Of a stretch of DNA of 64,000 nucleotides, positions 35,402 to 42,417 are shown one piece after another (the stretch's first letter is position 1; every line of letters begins with the position of its first letter). The DNA is from CBDCHC01 sp965277055 (GTDB lineage: Bacteria > Pseudomonadota > Gammaproteobacteria > PS1 > Pseudothioglobaceae): positions 682,001 to 746,000 of the forward strand of contig OZ255703.1 of assembly GCA_965277055.1 (NCBI GenBank). Reading direction: 5' to 3'. The position numbers were made by a program, and so were the translations under genes. The notes beneath the pieces are model-generated. The model saw only the letters and a list, made by a program, of their open reading frames with translations. It was not told where the DNA came from and made no database searches.

Positions 35402-35920
35402 TTACTTGATTTTTGCGAGAAAGTCTTGTTGCCAAATTTCAGCAGTCAGTGCTCCTAAGTGTTTATGGCGGATAATCCCTTCTGGGTCAATCAAAAAAGT
35501 TTCTGGCGTAGCGTATACCCCGAGTTCTAAGCCTACTTTACCTTTGGTATCAAAGATAATCAGGTCATAAGGGTCTTCTTTTTGGGCAAGCATTTGGTTC
35601 GCAGCTTGCTTGGTATCTTTGTAATTGACCCCAATCATTTGCAAGGCGTTACTCTGGTGAATATCTACTAATACTGGATGTTCTGCCCTACAAGTCACGC
35701 ACCATGATGCCCAAAAATTTACAATGCTCCATGTGTTAAGTTTTTCACGAATAGGATATTGTTCACCTGTGGTAAAGTCTTCCACTATTAAATCAGGAAA
35801 AGGCTTACCAATAAATGGAGAAGGCAAATCTCTTGCCCCGTCACGCGTACTTTGCTTCAACCCCATAAACAATAGAATGAATAATGCCAGAACAATGGTA
35901 ACAGGGAGAAAACGCTTCAT
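35402..35920 (-). CDS. ccmG: Cytochrome c maturation thioredoxin CcmG/DsbE
   Basis: CcmG is a periplasmic, membrane-anchored thioredoxin that keeps apocytochrome c or its partner reduced before haem attachment. The 172-residue protein has an N-terminal membrane anchor (about 4-22), then a thioredoxin fold with the redox motif NFWASWCVTCRAEHP. The family segment YATPETFLIDPEGIIRHKHLG follows near residue 140 in shorter pieces. It begins at the position where ccmE ends (1 nt overlap). The usual ccmF between ccmE and ccmG is absent. Confidence 0.92.
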   Translation of the reverse strand: MKRFLPVTIVLALFILLFMGLKQSTRDGARDLPSPFIGKPFPDLIVEDFTTGEQYPIREKLNTWSIVNFWASWCVTCRAEHPVLVDIHQSNALQMIGVNYKDTKQAANQMLAQKEDPYDLIIFDTKGKVGLELGVYATPETFLIDPEGIIRHKHLGALTAEIWQQDFLAKIK

Positions 35921-36357
35921 TAGTAACTTACCTCACCCGATACATTAGGATTTTCCTTTAAAGTCGCTGCTACTTCTGGTGGCATATAATTTTCATCGTG
36001 CTTTGCCAAGACTTCACTTGCAGTAAATAACCTATCGTTAAGTTTACCAGTAGCAATAATGCCTTGCCCCTCGCGGAATAAATCAGGCAAAATGCCGGTA
36101 TACTGCACCACAAACTCATGAGCATTATCCGTTAGAGTAAAAGTGGTTGTTAACCCATCTTTATCTACTGATCCTGCCTTGACTAACCCACCAATTTTAA
36201 AGGTAGCGTCGGTGGGCACCTTGCCTTCTACTACATCGCTCGGAGAAAAGAAATAGAGTAAGTTACTCTGAAAGGTTTTCACTCCTAAGTATACTACGAG
36301 TGCGACACCTGCCATGAGTAAGAGAATAAGTGAAGCACGTTGTTGTCGTTTAGTCAT
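35920..36357 (-). CDS. ccmE: Cytochrome c maturation haem chaperone CcmE
   Basis: CcmE binds haem covalently in the periplasm and passes it to the CcmFH ligase. The 145-residue protein starts MTKRQQRASLILL; 29 in-frame upstream codons overlap ccmD and are rejected. It has one N-terminal membrane helix, an OB-fold body, and the haem-attachment motif SEVLAKHDENYMPPEV containing the conserved His and Tyr. It overlaps ccmD by 8 nt. Confidence 0.95.
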   Translation of the reverse strand: MTKRQQRASLILLLMAGVALVVYLGVKTFQSNLLYFFSPSDVVEGKVPTDATFKIGGLVKAGSVDKDGLTTTFTLTDNAHEFVVQYTGILPDLFREGQGIIATGKLNDRLFTASEVLAKHDENYMPPEVAATLKENPNVSGEVSY

Positions 36358-36532
36358 GGTATTGTTGGTCTCTTTGATATTTTGCTTGTAATTTCTGCAT
36401 CGTATGCTTATGAAGCCTGCTTGAAGTAAATAACAACACCCCAAGTACTACAAAGGTAATAAGATACGAAGTCCAAATATAAAATGCATATTTACCATAG
36501 GGTAAAAAACTAAAATATTCAGCAATTTCCAT
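36350..36532 (-). CDS. ccmD: Haem exporter subunit CcmD
   Basis: CcmD is a small membrane protein needed to release haem-loaded CcmE from the CcmABC complex. The 60-residue product has one membrane helix (about 17-38, FYIWTSYLITFVVLGVLLF) and a basic cytoplasmic tail (RLHKHTMQKLQAKYQRD), the family pattern; the motif YAFYIW precedes the helix. It is the first gene of a ccmD-ccmE-ccmG transcript. ccmA, ccmB and ccmC do not precede it; trmL starts divergently 49 bp away. Confidence 0.88.
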   Translation of the reverse strand: MEIAEYFSFLPYGKYAFYIWTSYLITFVVLGVLLFTSSRLHKHTMQKLQAKYQRDQQYHD

Positions 36533-36581
36533 GATGGTAACTCTAAATAAGTAAATAAATAATAATTATATAATATGCACC

Positions 36582-37046
36582 ATGATACATATCGTTTTAT
36601 TCGAGCCAGAAATCCCTAGTAATACTGGGAATATCATGCGTTTGTGTGCTAATATGGGCGCAAAACTCCACCTGATTAAGCCCTATGGATTTACACTTGA
36701 TGATAAAAAACTCAGAAGAGCGGGGATGGATTATAAAGATATTGCCGTGATTACTGAGTATGATTGTTTTGCTGAGTTTGTCTTATGGCATCAAAAAAAT
36801 TATCCAAATAACCAACTCTATTGCCTCACTACTAAAACAGATACGCTCTATACTTCAGTAACATTTAGTGATAACGATGCACTGGTATTTGGTCCCGAAA
36901 CCAGAGGGCTACCTGAGGAAATTCGAGAGGCGCACCATACACTCACTATCCCCATGCAAGCTGATTCAAGAAGCCTAAACCTATCAAACTCAGCGGCAAT
37001 AGTAAGCTATGAAATGTGGCGGCAGTTAGGTTTTATCAACTCTTAA
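36582..37046 (+). CDS. trmL: tRNA (cytidine/uridine-34 2'-O)-methyltransferase
   Basis: TrmL methylates the wobble ribose of tRNA-Leu isoacceptors. The 154-residue SPOUT enzyme has the three knot motifs: FEPEIPSNTGNIMRLCAN near the start, ALVFGPETRGLP near residue 103, and MQADSRSLNLSNSAAIVSYEMW near 125 in shorter pieces. Length matches the family. It is divergent from ccmD and is the last housekeeping gene before the tRNA-Thr island. Confidence 0.95.
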   Translation: MIHIVLFEPEIPSNTGNIMRLCANMGAKLHLIKPYGFTLDDKKLRRAGMDYKDIAVITEYDCFAEFVLWHQKNYPNNQLYCLTTKTDTLYTSVTFSDNDALVFGPETRGLPEEIREAHHTLTIPMQADSRSLNLSNSAAIVSYEMWRQLGFINS

Positions 37047-37220
37047 GTTCACATCATACGTACAAAACTCTTATCTAAAAAATACCTAGATATAAAACCT
37101 CATATATCAAAGTATTTTAAATCTTGTACAATCCTTACGAATTAGTAAATATAGGATAAATCGTTGTAATAGTTGTTTAATATATGAAAATACATATAAA
37201 ACAACAGTTTAAGAATAGTA
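37047..37220. other. Gene-free AT-rich stretch with a hairpin at the island edge
   Basis: No coding frame is supported here. An imperfect inverted repeat (37172-37205, GTTGTTTAATATATG facing CATATAAAACAAC) lies just outside the duplicated tRNA segment. It may be a terminator for trmL or an attachment-site arm. Nothing else stands out. Confidence 0.4.
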
Positions 37221-37262
37221 CCGACACACGGACTCGAACCGCGGACCTACTGACTACAAATC
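37221..37262 (-). repeat. Duplicated 3' segment of tRNA-Thr (attachment-site copy)
   Basis: These 42 bp repeat the 3' part of the tRNA at 39478-39553 in the same orientation. The first 33 bp (37221-37253) are identical and cover the acceptor, T-arm and part of the anticodon arm; one mismatch (C for T) follows, then TACAAATC matches. No 5' half is present, so it is not a tRNA gene. It marks the distal attachment site of the element. Confidence 0.88.
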
Positions 37263-37375
37263 CATTTAAAAACTCTAAATACCTTTAAAATCATTTAAAA
37301 ACAGTAGTTTATGAATTAATTTAATTTGTGTTTAATAGTTTTTACGGCTTTTTATAGTCAGTTTGTCGCCACTTT

Positions 37376-37642
37376 TTAATTGAATAATTGCGAGTGCGTG
37401 CCAATGCGTACTAAGGTAATATTTTGCTCTTGCACTAGGTAAATAATCAGCATATCACCACTCAAATGAAATTCTCTAAAGTGTTGTAGTTCGCCTTGTA
37501 ATTTATGGTCTCGTGCTTCTGGTGGTAACAGTTCATTATGCTGCAATAATGAAATATAGATGATAAATTTATCAAACTGCTGATCAGTTAATTTTGCTTT
37601 TCTAAAATCATTAATAAAAGATTTGTGTCTTTTAATAATCAT
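37376..37642 (-). CDS. yafQ: YafQ-family mRNA interferase toxin
   Basis: An 88-residue RelE/ParE-superfamily toxin. The family segments LPPEARDHKLQGELQHFREFH and GDMLIIYLVQEQ match YafQ (here named in parts LPPEARDHKL and GDMLIIY), with the C-terminal His/Phe in GTHSQLFN. YafQ proteins cut mRNA at the ribosome. It overlaps the antitoxin gene by 4 nt and follows it, the usual DinJ-YafQ order. A degraded second copy of the toxin 3' end lies 0.7 kb away. Confidence 0.9.
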   Translation of the reverse strand: MIIKRHKSFINDFRKAKLTDQQFDKFIIYISLLQHNELLPPEARDHKLQGELQHFREFHLSGDMLIIYLVQEQNITLVRIGTHSQLFN

Positions 37643-37902
37643 TTTGCAGAGGGTTGCAATGCTTTAAATTCCTGTGTATCAAAATCATCAACATTAATGC
37701 CTTGCTGTGCCTCTTTCATCGCTTTAATAGTTTCTTTAGTGGGTATTTTTACTTCAAAAGGCATACCATTATGCAGCTCTACTTGTTTAAGAAAAATATT
37801 AACAGCATCACTCATTGTTAAGCCTAAATCATTAAAAATAGTTTGTGCATGTTTTTTAACACTAGGGTTAAGTTTAATGCTTGTAGTTGTGCGTGCTTCC
37901 AT
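37639..37902 (-). CDS. dinJ: RelB/DinJ-family antitoxin
   Basis: An 87-residue antitoxin with an N-terminal ribbon-helix-helix domain (TTTSIKLNPSVKKHAQTIF, then LGLTMSDAVNIFLKQVE) and a C-terminal toxin-binding tail with GINVDDFDTQEF. It would neutralise the YafQ toxin encoded immediately downstream and repress its own promoter. A perfect 18 bp palindrome lies 3 nt before its start and is the likely binding site. Confidence 0.9.
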   Translation of the reverse strand: MEARTTTSIKLNPSVKKHAQTIFNDLGLTMSDAVNIFLKQVELHNGMPFEVKIPTKETIKAMKEAQQGINVDDFDTQEFKALQPSAK

Positions 37903-37904
37903 AG

Positions 37905-37922
37905 TTTAATAAATTTATTAAA
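37905..37922. promoter_or_regulatory. Palindromic operator candidate of the toxin-antitoxin pair
   Basis: A perfect 18 bp palindrome (TTTAATAAATTTATTAAA) begins 3 bp before the antitoxin start codon. RelB/DinJ antitoxins bind such palindromes to autoregulate. Its position over the start codon region would block transcription or initiation. Confidence 0.55.
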
Positions 37923-38075
37923 TAATACGATAGTATTATATGTCTTATTTTGAATTTGTCAACTATATTTGTTTTAGGTCATGACAACTTTAGAGGTATA
38001 AAAATATGATAAAGTATTGTTATGTCTATACTAATTTTAAAATTAGTGGCTTTTACCGCTTTTTGTCGCCACTCT

Positions 38076-38162
38076 TTAATTGAATAATTGACTATCAAAA
38101 TCTATTCGTAATAATGTATTATTTTGTTCTTACAATGGGTCAATCAAGAGAAGTAAATGACC
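38076..38162 (-). pseudogene. Remnant of a second YafQ-family toxin 3' end
   Basis: Read on the minus strand, 29 codons ending in TAA encode a sequence that aligns with the last 28 residues of the intact toxin: the shared residues include EQN, TL, RI and the terminal SQLFN. One in-frame stop replaces the Val-Gln region and no start remains. The downstream sequence (CTCTTTAA-side, TTTGTCGCCAC) also matches that after the intact toxin. The surrounding gap 37923-38238 contains no other gene. Confidence 0.75.
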
Positions 38163-38238
38163 ACCTAATTACATAAAAAGTTATATTAGTTTAATAATTT
38201 ATTATAATTCCTTTAGTTACTATTTCATATTAAAGTTC

Positions 38239-39129
38239 ATGATTACTCATAAACCTAGCCCACTAGATTTTGAAAAACAAAGTATTGAGTATTTGGTTGA
38301 ATTTATTGGTGATATTTGCGAACATGATCTAGAAGACTATTATAAATATTATCAGGTTGCATTAAAAAACGCTTTAACCCTAATGTTTCTTGCATTGGAA
38401 AATCAATTAAAGAAAAAAATATGTGAAATATCACCACTTCTACTTTTATCTGAAAAACCTAGTGAGTGGGGTTCCTATAAAAAAGATAAACCATTCTATA
38501 AATTTCATACTAGGTCCTTTGATGATCTTCTTACACTTTATATAGAAATTACAAATCAAAAATTACCTGACAATGTCTTAAATCAACTTGAGAGTTTAAG
38601 AAATAAAAGAAATCTTATTACGCACACATTCTATGATACTAATTTACATCCTAAGGACCTTCTTAATGATTTTGCAATAATTGTGAAATATGTTTGGGGT
38701 GCAGGAATTTGGTGGACTCAATATAAGAAGTATATAACAAGTTATTCTGAATTTGGGAGTTACAATAAAAAAGAAGAATTAGCATGGTTTTCGCATACTA
38801 TTGAATCAATGATTAAAATTCATGGGCTAAAACGTACTGGGGAATTATTAGGTATTGATTTCCAAGCACGTAGGTATTATTGTCCTGATTGTTATATTTA
38901 TGTAAATGTAGATGCTGATAACTATTCTTATAAGCATGCAGTATTAATGCCCAATACATCAGACTCTACAAATATCATCTGTGGTTCATGTCAAAAAGAA
39001 TTCGAGGTTAAGAGATTAGATTGTAGCAAAGATGACTGTTCTGGAAATGTGATTTATGAGTTGAAAAATAGTATTTATGATGATTCAAATCTTTGCTTGA
39101 CCTGCGGTGCCCATGCACAAATTAAATAA
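38239..39129 (+). CDS. HEPN-like protein with C-terminal zinc ribbons
   Basis: A 296-residue protein of no family I can name with certainty. The N-terminal two thirds are mostly alpha-helical and contain LRNKRNLITH at residues 120-129, matching the HEPN RNase motif R-x4-6-H (Arg124, His129) with the usual polar residue after Arg. The C-terminal third has four Cys pairs, CPDC (215/218), CGSC (248/251), CSKDDC (262/267) and CLTC (286/289), which should form two zinc ribbons. It has no signal peptide or membrane helix. It sits on the tRNA-Thr island beside a toxin-antitoxin pair and ends at a hairpin, so an RNA-cutting defence or toxin role is possible but unproven. Confidence 0.7.
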   Translation: MITHKPSPLDFEKQSIEYLVEFIGDICEHDLEDYYKYYQVALKNALTLMFLALENQLKKKICEISPLLLLSEKPSEWGSYKKDKPFYKFHTRSFDDLLTLYIEITNQKLPDNVLNQLESLRNKRNLITHTFYDTNLHPKDLLNDFAIIVKYVWGAGIWWTQYKKYITSYSEFGSYNKKEELAWFSHTIESMIKIHGLKRTGELLGIDFQARRYYCPDCYIYVNVDADNYSYKHAVLMPNTSDSTNIICGSCQKEFEVKRLDCSKDDCSGNVIYELKNSIYDDSNLCLTCGAHAQIK

Positions 39130-39133
39130 AGTG

Positions 39134-39169
39134 TAAAACGCAATGCGACAAGCCGCATTGTGCGTTTTA
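39134..39169 (+). terminator. Hairpin after the HEPN-like gene
   Basis: TAAAACGC-AATGCG pairs with CGCATT-GTGCGTTTTA across a 5-6 nt loop with a 2 nt bulge, 5 bp after the stop. The 3' arm contains TTTT. It is a likely rho-independent terminator. Confidence 0.55.
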
Positions 39170-39267
39170 TCTACTTTTAAAAAAGTAGCAAAATAATATC
39201 TGTTCGCCTTTGATGGTTTGGAGTATGTTGCTCGTACTATCTTACTCCACTTAGCTATTGCACTAAC

Positions 39268-39414
39268 TCTTTCGCATCGCACTTTATTATGAATGGTGGG
39301 GATATACTCACACTCCAAAAAACACTTGGACATAGTGATTTAAAAATAACTATGCGTTATGCTCATTTATCTCCAGAGTATTTAAAAAATATTGTGAAGT
39401 TTAATCCATTGTAG
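39268..39414 (+). pseudogene. C-terminal remnant of a tyrosine-family integrase
   Basis: A 48-codon frame ending in TAG encodes SFASHFIMNGGDILTLQKTL, then GHSDLKITMRYAHLSPEYL, the C-terminal catalytic part of phage-type integrases with the conserved His in LGH and the nucleophile Tyr in RYAHL. Upstream, the Arg of the RH..A box is lost and the frame decays, and no N-terminal domain is present. It lies 63 bp from the tRNA-Thr 3' end, where the integrase of a tRNA-integrated element normally is. From 39170 to 39267 nothing else is recognisable. Confidence 0.85.
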
Positions 39415-39477
39415 TCATTTTGTCGCCAGAATACAAAATGAAATATTGGTGATAGTGCTATAAGTTATTGATTTTAA

Positions 39478-39553
39478 TGGTGCCGACACACGGACTCGAA
39501 CCGCGGACCTACTGATTACAAATCAGTTGCACTACCAACTGTGCTATGTCGGC
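39478..39553 (-). tRNA. tRNA-Thr (anticodon TGT)
   Basis: A 76-nt tRNA on the minus strand. The acceptor stem GCCGACA pairs with TGTCGGC, the D-stem is GCAC/GTGC, the anticodon stem ACTGA/TCAGT encloses TTTGTAA with anticodon TGT, and the T-arm is CGCGG-TTCGAGT-CCGTG. CCA is encoded. It is the attachment gene of the island, since its 3' half is duplicated at 37221-37262. Confidence 0.97.
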
Positions 39554-39635
39554 ACGATGTGAATTATCATTCACAAGACGCTAAATTATACCTACAAAAA
39601 ATAGTAAAATTCCATTTTTATGTAGGAAAAATACA

Positions 39636-40958
39636 ATGGATTATGATGTTATCGTAATAGGTGCGGGTAGTGGCGGACTCTCAGTTGTAGAGCGTGCTGC
39701 TGAATATGGTAAGAAGTGTTTGGTTATTGAAGAAAAGCTTGTTGGTGGTGCATGTGTAAATGCTGGGTGTGTGCCTAAAAAAGTGATGTGGTTTGCTTCA
39801 AATGCATATCATAATATTCATAATGCTAAAGGTTTTGGTATTAATGTTTCTGCAACACTGGATTTTGCTACCTTAAAACACAACCGTGATACATTTATTA
39901 GGGGAATTAACTCGTGGTATGATGACTACTTGGAGAAATTAGGCGTTGATTACAAAGAAGGACATGGTGAGTTACTAGATAAACACACTGTAAAACTCGG
40001 GGATCATTCCTATACTGCAGAACACATAGTGATAGCCACAGGTGGCACACCTATTACGCCAAATATTCCAGGAAAAGAGCTAGGACTTGACTCCGATGGG
40101 TTTTTTGCTCTTGATACTTTACCAAATAAAGTAGCAATAGTTGGTAATGGCTATATTGCCGTAGAATTTGCAAGTGTACTCAGAGGATTAGGATCTGAGG
40201 TAGATTTATTCATCAGAAAAGAGCATGTTCTGAGTTTCCTAGATGAGTTTATTCGTGATGCTGTGAATGAAAATTTAGTAAATTCTGGGATTACTATTTA
40301 TAGAAATACGAATATTAATGAGCTCAGAGAAGGCATTACTCTTCATACGAATACAGGAGAATATACTGGATACGACCAAGTAGTTTGGGCTATTGGGCGT
40401 GCACCAATGACAGAGAATATTGGTCTGGATAAGGTAGGTATAAACGTAGATGAGCGTGGATTTATTCCAGTTGATAAATTTCAAACTACCAATATAGACA
40501 ATATATTTGCAGTAGGAGATATTATCAATAATATGCCTCTCACTCCAGTAGCTGTTGCAGCAGGCAGGTGCTTGGCAGATAGACTCTATAATAACATGCT
40601 AGAGCGTTATTTGGATTATAACACTATCGCTACGGCAATCTTTACACATCCGCCATCGGCAACCATTGGTCTTACTGAACAAGAAGCTCTAGCAAAATAT
40701 GATCAAGTGAAGTGCTATACTAGTAAGTTTTCTCCCATGAATGATGCATTATTAGAGTATCAAACCACTACTGCACTCAAGTTGGTATGTGCAGGAAAAG
40801 AAGAAACAGTAGTGGGATGTCATATTGTAGGGCATAATGCTGATGAAATCATGCAGGGATTTGCCGTAGCGATTAAGATGGGGGCTACTAAAGCTGATTT
40901 TGATAATACTGTTTCCATCCACCCTACTTCTGCTGAAGAGTTGGTTACTATGCGTTAG
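39636..40958 (+). CDS. gor: Glutathione-disulfide reductase
   Basis: Gor reduces oxidised glutathione with NADPH and FAD in the cytosol. The 440-residue product has the FAD motif VIGAGSGGLS, the redox disulfide GGACVNAGCVPKKVMW, the NAD(P) motif IVGNGYIAVEFASVLRGLG, and the active-site HPTSAEELVTM at the C-terminus. The sequence order and the FAD2 region TTNIDNIFAVGDI match glutathione reductase better than mercuric or dihydrolipoamide reductase. A GGAAA sequence precedes the ATG. The glutathione S-transferase at 44428 is a possible user of its product. Confidence 0.94.
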   Translation: MDYDVIVIGAGSGGLSVVERAAEYGKKCLVIEEKLVGGACVNAGCVPKKVMWFASNAYHNIHNAKGFGINVSATLDFATLKHNRDTFIRGINSWYDDYLEKLGVDYKEGHGELLDKHTVKLGDHSYTAEHIVIATGGTPITPNIPGKELGLDSDGFFALDTLPNKVAIVGNGYIAVEFASVLRGLGSEVDLFIRKEHVLSFLDEFIRDAVNENLVNSGITIYRNTNINELREGITLHTNTGEYTGYDQVVWAIGRAPMTENIGLDKVGINVDERGFIPVDKFQTTNIDNIFAVGDIINNMPLTPVAVAAGRCLADRLYNNMLERYLDYNTIATAIFTHPPSATIGLTEQEALAKYDQVKCYTSKFSPMNDALLEYQTTTALKLVCAGKEETVVGCHIVGHNADEIMQGFAVAIKMGATKADFDNTVSIHPTSAEELVTMR

Positions 40959-41045
40959 CGCTCTGTCTTTAGGGCGAAGTAAAGCCTACTTTTGGCGTAA
41001 AATAGTAAGATTTTCTGTGCAGTGTAGCACTTTTAGATTTTTGAT

Positions 41046-42413
41046 ATGAATGTAGACACTCTTCTTGCTATTTCACCTCTTGATGGCAGATACTCTGATA
41101 AAACAGAACGTCTGAGAACTATCTTTAGTGAATTTGGTCTCATTCGGTCTCGCGTATATGTGGAAGTAAAATGGTTGCAATATCTTGCTCATCATGAAGC
41201 AATTACCGAAGTATCATTTAGTCAAGAAGCGCATGCGGTTTTAGAGAGTCTCGTTACTGATTTTAGCATCACGGATGCCCAGCGTATTAAAGATATAGAA
41301 CGCACGACTAACCACGATGTCAAGGCGGTTGAATATTTTATTAAAGAGTATATTAAAGATAATATTGAGCTTGCTCCTCATCTGGAATTTATTCATTTTG
41401 GCTGTACCTCTGAAGATATTAATAACCTCTCTCATGCATTGATGCTCAGTCAAGGGCGTGAGGTAATATGTGAAGAATTACACGCTGTGATTACAGCTAT
41501 AAGTAGGTTAGTTACTCTATATGCTGATATACCTATGCTCAGTCGTACCCATGGGCAAACGGCTTCGCCCACTACTTTAGGGAAAGAAATGGCAAATGTA
41601 GTTGCACGGTTAGAACGTCAGTTTCATGCTCTAGATCAGGTGCTGATTATGGGTAAGTTTAATGGAGCAGTAGGCAATTATAATGCGCATTTATCTGCCT
41701 ATCCTGAGCTAAACTGGCAAAAAATTTCTGAGGACTTTATCACTAGCCTTGGCGTTACCTATAATAAATTCACCACCCAAATTGAACCACATGATTATAT
41801 TGCAGAATATTTCAATACGCTCAATAGAAGTAATGCAATCTTAATTGACTTTGCCCGTGATATTTGGTCGTATATTTCTATTGGCTACTTTAAACAAAAA
41901 ACCATTAAAGGCGAAGTGGGCTCATCCACTATGCCACATAAGGTAAATCCTATTGATTTTGAAAATGCTGAGGGGAATTTAGGTATTGCTAATGTGATTC
42001 AAACACATCTCAGTGAAAAATTACTCATCTCTCGTTGGCAACGTGATCTTACTGATTCTACGGTGCTACGCAACCTCGGTGTGGGAATTGGACATGCACT
42101 TATTGCTTATGCATCGTTAACCAAAGGGATTAGTAAATTAGAAGTCAATGAAGCTGCGATATATGCTGATTTGGATGATGCATGGGAAGTAATGGCAGAA
42201 CCTATTCAAACCGTGATGCGCAGATACGGAGTGCCTAATGCCTATGAAAAACTTAAAGAGCTCACCAGAGGCGAGCGTATCACCAAGGAAGTGATTACTG
42301 AGTTTATTCAGAGTTTAGATATCCCGACTGAAGCCAAACAAACACTACTCGCCCTAAGCCCACGTACTTATACGGGCGATGCCAGCCAGTTAGCACATTC
42401 TTTACACGCTTAA
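41046..42413 (+). CDS. purB: Adenylosuccinate lyase
   Basis: PurB performs two fumarate-releasing steps in purine synthesis. The 455-residue protein has the normal length and the superfamily signature GEVGSSTMPHKVNPIDFEN near residue 295. It also has the His regions TNHDVKAVEYF and LSRTHGQTASPT. It is followed by sucC after 4 bp, so purine synthesis is linked to the succinyl-CoA synthetase pair on one transcript. Confidence 0.97.
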   Translation: MNVDTLLAISPLDGRYSDKTERLRTIFSEFGLIRSRVYVEVKWLQYLAHHEAITEVSFSQEAHAVLESLVTDFSITDAQRIKDIERTTNHDVKAVEYFIKEYIKDNIELAPHLEFIHFGCTSEDINNLSHALMLSQGREVICEELHAVITAISRLVTLYADIPMLSRTHGQTASPTTLGKEMANVVARLERQFHALDQVLIMGKFNGAVGNYNAHLSAYPELNWQKISEDFITSLGVTYNKFTTQIEPHDYIAEYFNTLNRSNAILIDFARDIWSYISIGYFKQKTIKGEVGSSTMPHKVNPIDFENAEGNLGIANVIQTHLSEKLLISRWQRDLTDSTVLRNLGVGIGHALIAYASLTKGISKLEVNEAAIYADLDDAWEVMAEPIQTVMRRYGVPNAYEKLKELTRGERITKEVITEFIQSLDIPTEAKQTLLALSPRTYTGDASQLAHSLHA

Positions 42414-42417
42414 GGTT

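Larger units (their letters stand above)
37221..39480 (+). mobile_element. Decayed integrative element at tRNA-Thr
   Basis: The stretch is bounded on the right by the intact tRNA-Thr(TGT) gene (3' end at 39478) and on the left by a copy of the tRNA 3' half (37221-37262). It holds an integrase C-terminal remnant next to the tRNA, a toxin-antitoxin pair, a broken toxin copy and a HEPN-like gene. This is the layout left when a tRNA-targeting integrase inserts an element and the tRNA end is duplicated. With the integrase destroyed, the roughly 2.2 kb remnant should no longer move by itself. Confidence 0.8.

Noticed and set aside
37219..37264. A second tRNA-Thr gene
   Set aside because: Only the 3' half of the tRNA is present; the D-arm and 5' acceptor strand are missing, so it is an attachment-site copy.
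38239..39129. Calling the HEPN-like protein a part of the YafQ/DinJ module
   Set aside because: It is on the opposite strand, about 340 bp from the antitoxin start, with its own terminator; neighbourhood alone does not make it part of that module.
40959..41045. Terminator hairpin after gor
   Set aside because: GCGCTCT can pair weakly with AGGGCG, but the stem needs G-U pairs and no T-run follows.
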